From NCBI GenBank assembly GCA_964406795.1, contig CAYOTA010000001.1, positions 86,904-150,903 on the forward strand: a DNA stretch of 64,000 nt. Direction: 5' to 3'. Source of the stretch: JAGORM01 sp964406795. GTDB lineage: Bacteria > Patescibacteriota > Microgenomatia > Levybacterales > GWA1-39-11. Of the stretch, positions 62,044-64,000 are shown piece after piece. The position numbers were made by a program, and so were the translations under genes. The first letter of the stretch is position 1. Each line of letters opens with the position of its first letter. The notes beneath the pieces were generated by a model, which worked only from the letters and a program-made list of their open reading frames with translations, did no database searches and was not told the DNA's origin.

Positions 62044-62510
62044 CGTGTTTCCACCTCCTTTTGTGGTGTTTCAATAATGTCGCTATCGTTTGCAATTGCG
62101 GTAGGGAGTAACTCAGCTAATTTCAATGCTTTCATAACCAGTGCTTCTTGCTCAGGAGTGAGTTGTTCTTCATGTTTTAAGTGCCCGGTTATCTCGACTT
62201 TTGTCGCGTAGCGTGGGTGATGATGCTTCAGCCAGAAGATAATGGCGGTAAGGTTTTTGTCCCGGATTGCAGACATGAGCTGTGATTCAGCCATGTCATT
62301 AACTAATGCATTCCCTTCAGTTAATGCTTCATCAGCAAGCTTTGCAAATTCCTCAGTCTCTTTTCGCCAGCGATAATACGTTGCCCGACCCACACTCACT
62401 TTCTCACAGGCAACCTGCACGACAGGCGTTTTCTTGAGCTGCTCAAGCAGTAGTTCTTGTTTTTTATCTATTCGTTTTCGAATAGCTTTTCCAGGTGTAG
62501 TATCTTTCAT
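62040..62510 (-). CDS. Terminase small subunit-like HTH protein, copy B
   Basis: 156 aa; VACEKVSVGRATYYRWRKET HTH and ESQLMSAIRDKNLTAIIFWL helix as in copy A. Four-base overlaps with TerL and the methyltransferase gene. Confidence 0.83.
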   Translation of the reverse strand: MKDTTPGKAIRKRIDKKQELLLEQLKKTPVVQVACEKVSVGRATYYRWRKETEEFAKLADEALTEGNALVNDMAESQLMSAIRDKNLTAIIFWLKHHHPRYATKVEITGHLKHEEQLTPEQEALVMKALKLAELLPTAIANDSDIIETPQKEVETR

Positions 62511-63280
62511 ATATGTAAGCTCTCGACTATCTCAGGTGCAATTCCGGTTAGTGTTTCAAAGCGTTGACAAATAACTTCGCAGTATTCAGGGTCAAGCTCT
62601 ACCATCAAGCATTTTCTTTTGGTTTGCTCACAGGCAAGCAGTGCTGATCCGCTCCCGCCAAAACCATCAAATACGTAATCACCGACGCTCGTGCTGTTAA
62701 GAATCAATCGCCTAAGTAACGGTACAGGTTTCATTGTGGGATGGAGTTTATTTTTATTAGGCTTTGGACAATAAAGGAGGCTTTTGTCTTTGGATTTACG
62801 AAACTCGTGAGTTCCAAACCAACCATAGATAATCATCTCGTGTTGGGGTAAGTAATCAAGCCGCCCAAGCACACTGTTGTTCTTAACCCATACAAGCAAC
62901 TGTCCAAAATGAAAGCCACTTGTTAGTAAAGCATCTCTTAGAGGAAATATCATTTTGTCCGCCGAGAACGCATATATAGCATTTTTATCTGCCAAATGAG
63001 GTTTGATTGTCTCAAGCCAATCTGATGAGAACTTAAAATATTGCGAGTCTGATGTTATAGCGTCATTTTTAATTGGCTTGTGTTCAATCTCATCCTGACC
63101 AATTCCTTGCCAGAAAGAGATCTTACCTGAAACATAGTTGACTCCATATGGAGGATCGCAGACTACTGACTTTATTTTCCTGTCTCCAATAAGTCTTTTG
63201 ACTACCCATTCATCTGCGCTGTCTCCGCATGCAAGTCTATGATTCCCAAGCAGGGCCACATCACCATATTTAAATACCAT
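62507..63280 (-). CDS. Beta-class DNA methyltransferase, copy B
   Basis: 257 aa; motif IV VVCDPPYGVNYVSG intact; motif I FDGFGGSGSALLACEQTKRK; HPTMKPVPLLRRLI. Overlaps both neighbours. Presumably the active version of the gene at 27508-28251. Confidence 0.88.
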   Translation of the reverse strand: MVFKYGDVALLGNHRLACGDSADEWVVKRLIGDRKIKSVVCDPPYGVNYVSGKISFWQGIGQDEIEHKPIKNDAITSDSQYFKFSSDWLETIKPHLADKNAIYAFSADKMIFPLRDALLTSGFHFGQLLVWVKNNSVLGRLDYLPQHEMIIYGWFGTHEFRKSKDKSLLYCPKPNKNKLHPTMKPVPLLRRLILNSTSVGDYVFDGFGGSGSALLACEQTKRKCLMVELDPEYCEVICQRFETLTGIAPEIVESLHI

Positions 63281-63953
63281 ATTTCGGCTCCTTTCCTGCC
63301 AATTTTTTGAAGCGGTTTATGATGACATCGCAAAATATAGGTTCTATCTCGCAAAGAAAAGCACGGCGTTTAAGCTGCTCGCATGAGATAAGTGTTGAAC
63401 CAGAACCTCCAAACAAATCCAACACTGTGTCTCCTGGTTTTGTGCAACGCCTTAATGCTTTTTCGTGAAGGCTCGGCGGTTTTTGCGTGGGATGTTCGTA
63501 ATCCTGTCCCGGCAGTCTTTTAACCAACCAGATATTAAACAGATCAAGAATATCATCGGGGAGTCTGTTTCCAGTTCCTACCTCACGATTTAATATTTCA
63601 TTTAAATTGGTGACATTATTCGCAAGATACGGCGTTCCTCTTGTTCCATAAACGCAGGGTTCGTAAGCCTTATTAAATGCAATTTGGGGAGTAGGGTTCT
63701 GACTATTTTTTACCCAGAGACAAACCCGTCTATTGTCTATTCCTAATTCCTGGTAAAGCGTTTGAATAAGCCAGATGTTGCTCTCATCGCAGTAATAGAA
63801 GATATGAAAGTCTGGTTTTGAAACAGCGAGAGCATTTTCAAGTGTCTTTTTTAAAAACTCTTTATATTCACTATCCGATTTCTTATCATTTGTCGTTCCG
63901 CCATATTGAGCTTTACCGCCAATACCTTTATTGTAATCAAGCGAAATATTAAA
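63270..63953 (-). pseudogene. ParB-methyltransferase fusion, copy B, interrupted
   Basis: The frame matches the C-terminal half of the protein at 28232-29515 up to its motif IV: FNISLDYNKG here against YNIGLSYNKG there, then CLWVKNS, LFNIWLVKRL, LDLFGGSGSTLISCEQLKRR. Just before this point similarity ends, and an in-frame TGA follows upstream at 63992-63990. The ParB domain and DPPY are therefore cut off from this fragment by foreign sequence at the window edge. Confidence 0.75.
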
Positions 63954-64000
63954 CTTCCACGGGCTTACGCCACGTGGAATTAGCTGAGTTCAAGCGTTGC
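63954..64000 (-). mobile_element. Probable end of an IS200/IS605-type element
   Basis: Immediately at the break in the methyltransferase frame, TTCCACG and CGTGGAA flank a short loop (GGCTTACGCCA), giving the subterminal hairpin type seen at ends of IS200/IS605 and IS1341 (tnpB) elements. The transposase or tnpB gene would lie beyond 64000, so assignment rests on the hairpin and the interruption only. Confidence 0.45.

Overview
The window looks like a chromosome segment of an uncultured Patescibacteria (CPR) bacterium, perhaps a Microgenomates-type lineage. This is inferred from the AT-rich sequence, the small tightly packed genes, many proteins of CPR type (DUF2207, DUF4352, lamin-tail nuclease, large serine recombinases) and promoters that abut start codons. 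TGA works as a stop codon (for example in the ATGA overlaps of the nuo genes), so a recoded Gracilibacteria-type genome is unlikely. The lineage cannot be fixed from this window.

Layout. (1) 1-9.6 kb, ordinary chromosome: 5'-truncated DipZ-like thiol-redox protein, Lon, a secreted thermonuclease with lamin-tail domain, a DUF333 protein, a DUF2207 membrane protein, DUF1697 and a DEAD-box helicase. Several of these genes have a -10 box only 5-6 nt before the start codon and so appear leaderless. (2) 9.7-37.75 kb, a mobile island starting at tRNA-Gln(CTG) and ending just behind a shortened glycerol kinase gene. It carries three large serine recombinases, two copies of a ~166 nt structured noncoding element, three direct copies of an att-like repeat, a DUF4352 lipoprotein, and a leftward seven-gene operon (excisionase-like HTH, SNF2 helicase, type III Mod, Res helicase-nuclease, UvrD-like helicase, Cas4/RecB-like nuclease, membrane trypsin-like protease). 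It also holds a terminase/methyltransferase cassette and an Avs4-like STAND NTPase with its own excisionase-like HTH. (3) 37.75-59.5 kb, respiration, metal and stress genes: glpK-like and gpsA, multicopper oxidase and DUF4396; then ubiB, YHS, a heavy-metal-binding mini-protein and nuoA-BD-H-J-K-L-M-N; then many small membrane, metal or redox proteins and a Crp/Fnr regulator. (4) 59.6-64 kb, the start of a second related mobile element (DUF4352, Xre HTH, TerL, TerS-like, two methyltransferases). Its last gene is broken at the window edge by what looks like the end of an IS200/IS605-type element.

How the parts work together. The nuo cluster has no NuoE/F/G/I or separate NuoC. Its NuoB and NuoD parts are fused into one protein with no cysteine at all, so the membrane arm survives without an obvious electron-transfer chain. 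Around it, six near-identical palindromes (CCGTGAyATTTrTCACGG type) sit exactly 19-20 bp upstream of -10 boxes of seven promoters. This is the geometry of class II Crp/Fnr activation and points to one regulon for DUF4396/multicopper oxidase, DUF2933, DUF305, DnaJ, cupin and neighbours, probably under the Crp/Fnr protein at 58883-59530. In the island, the same 19-nt operator precedes the DUF4352 gene and the SHOCT gene 12 kb away, suggesting shared control by the island's Xre protein.
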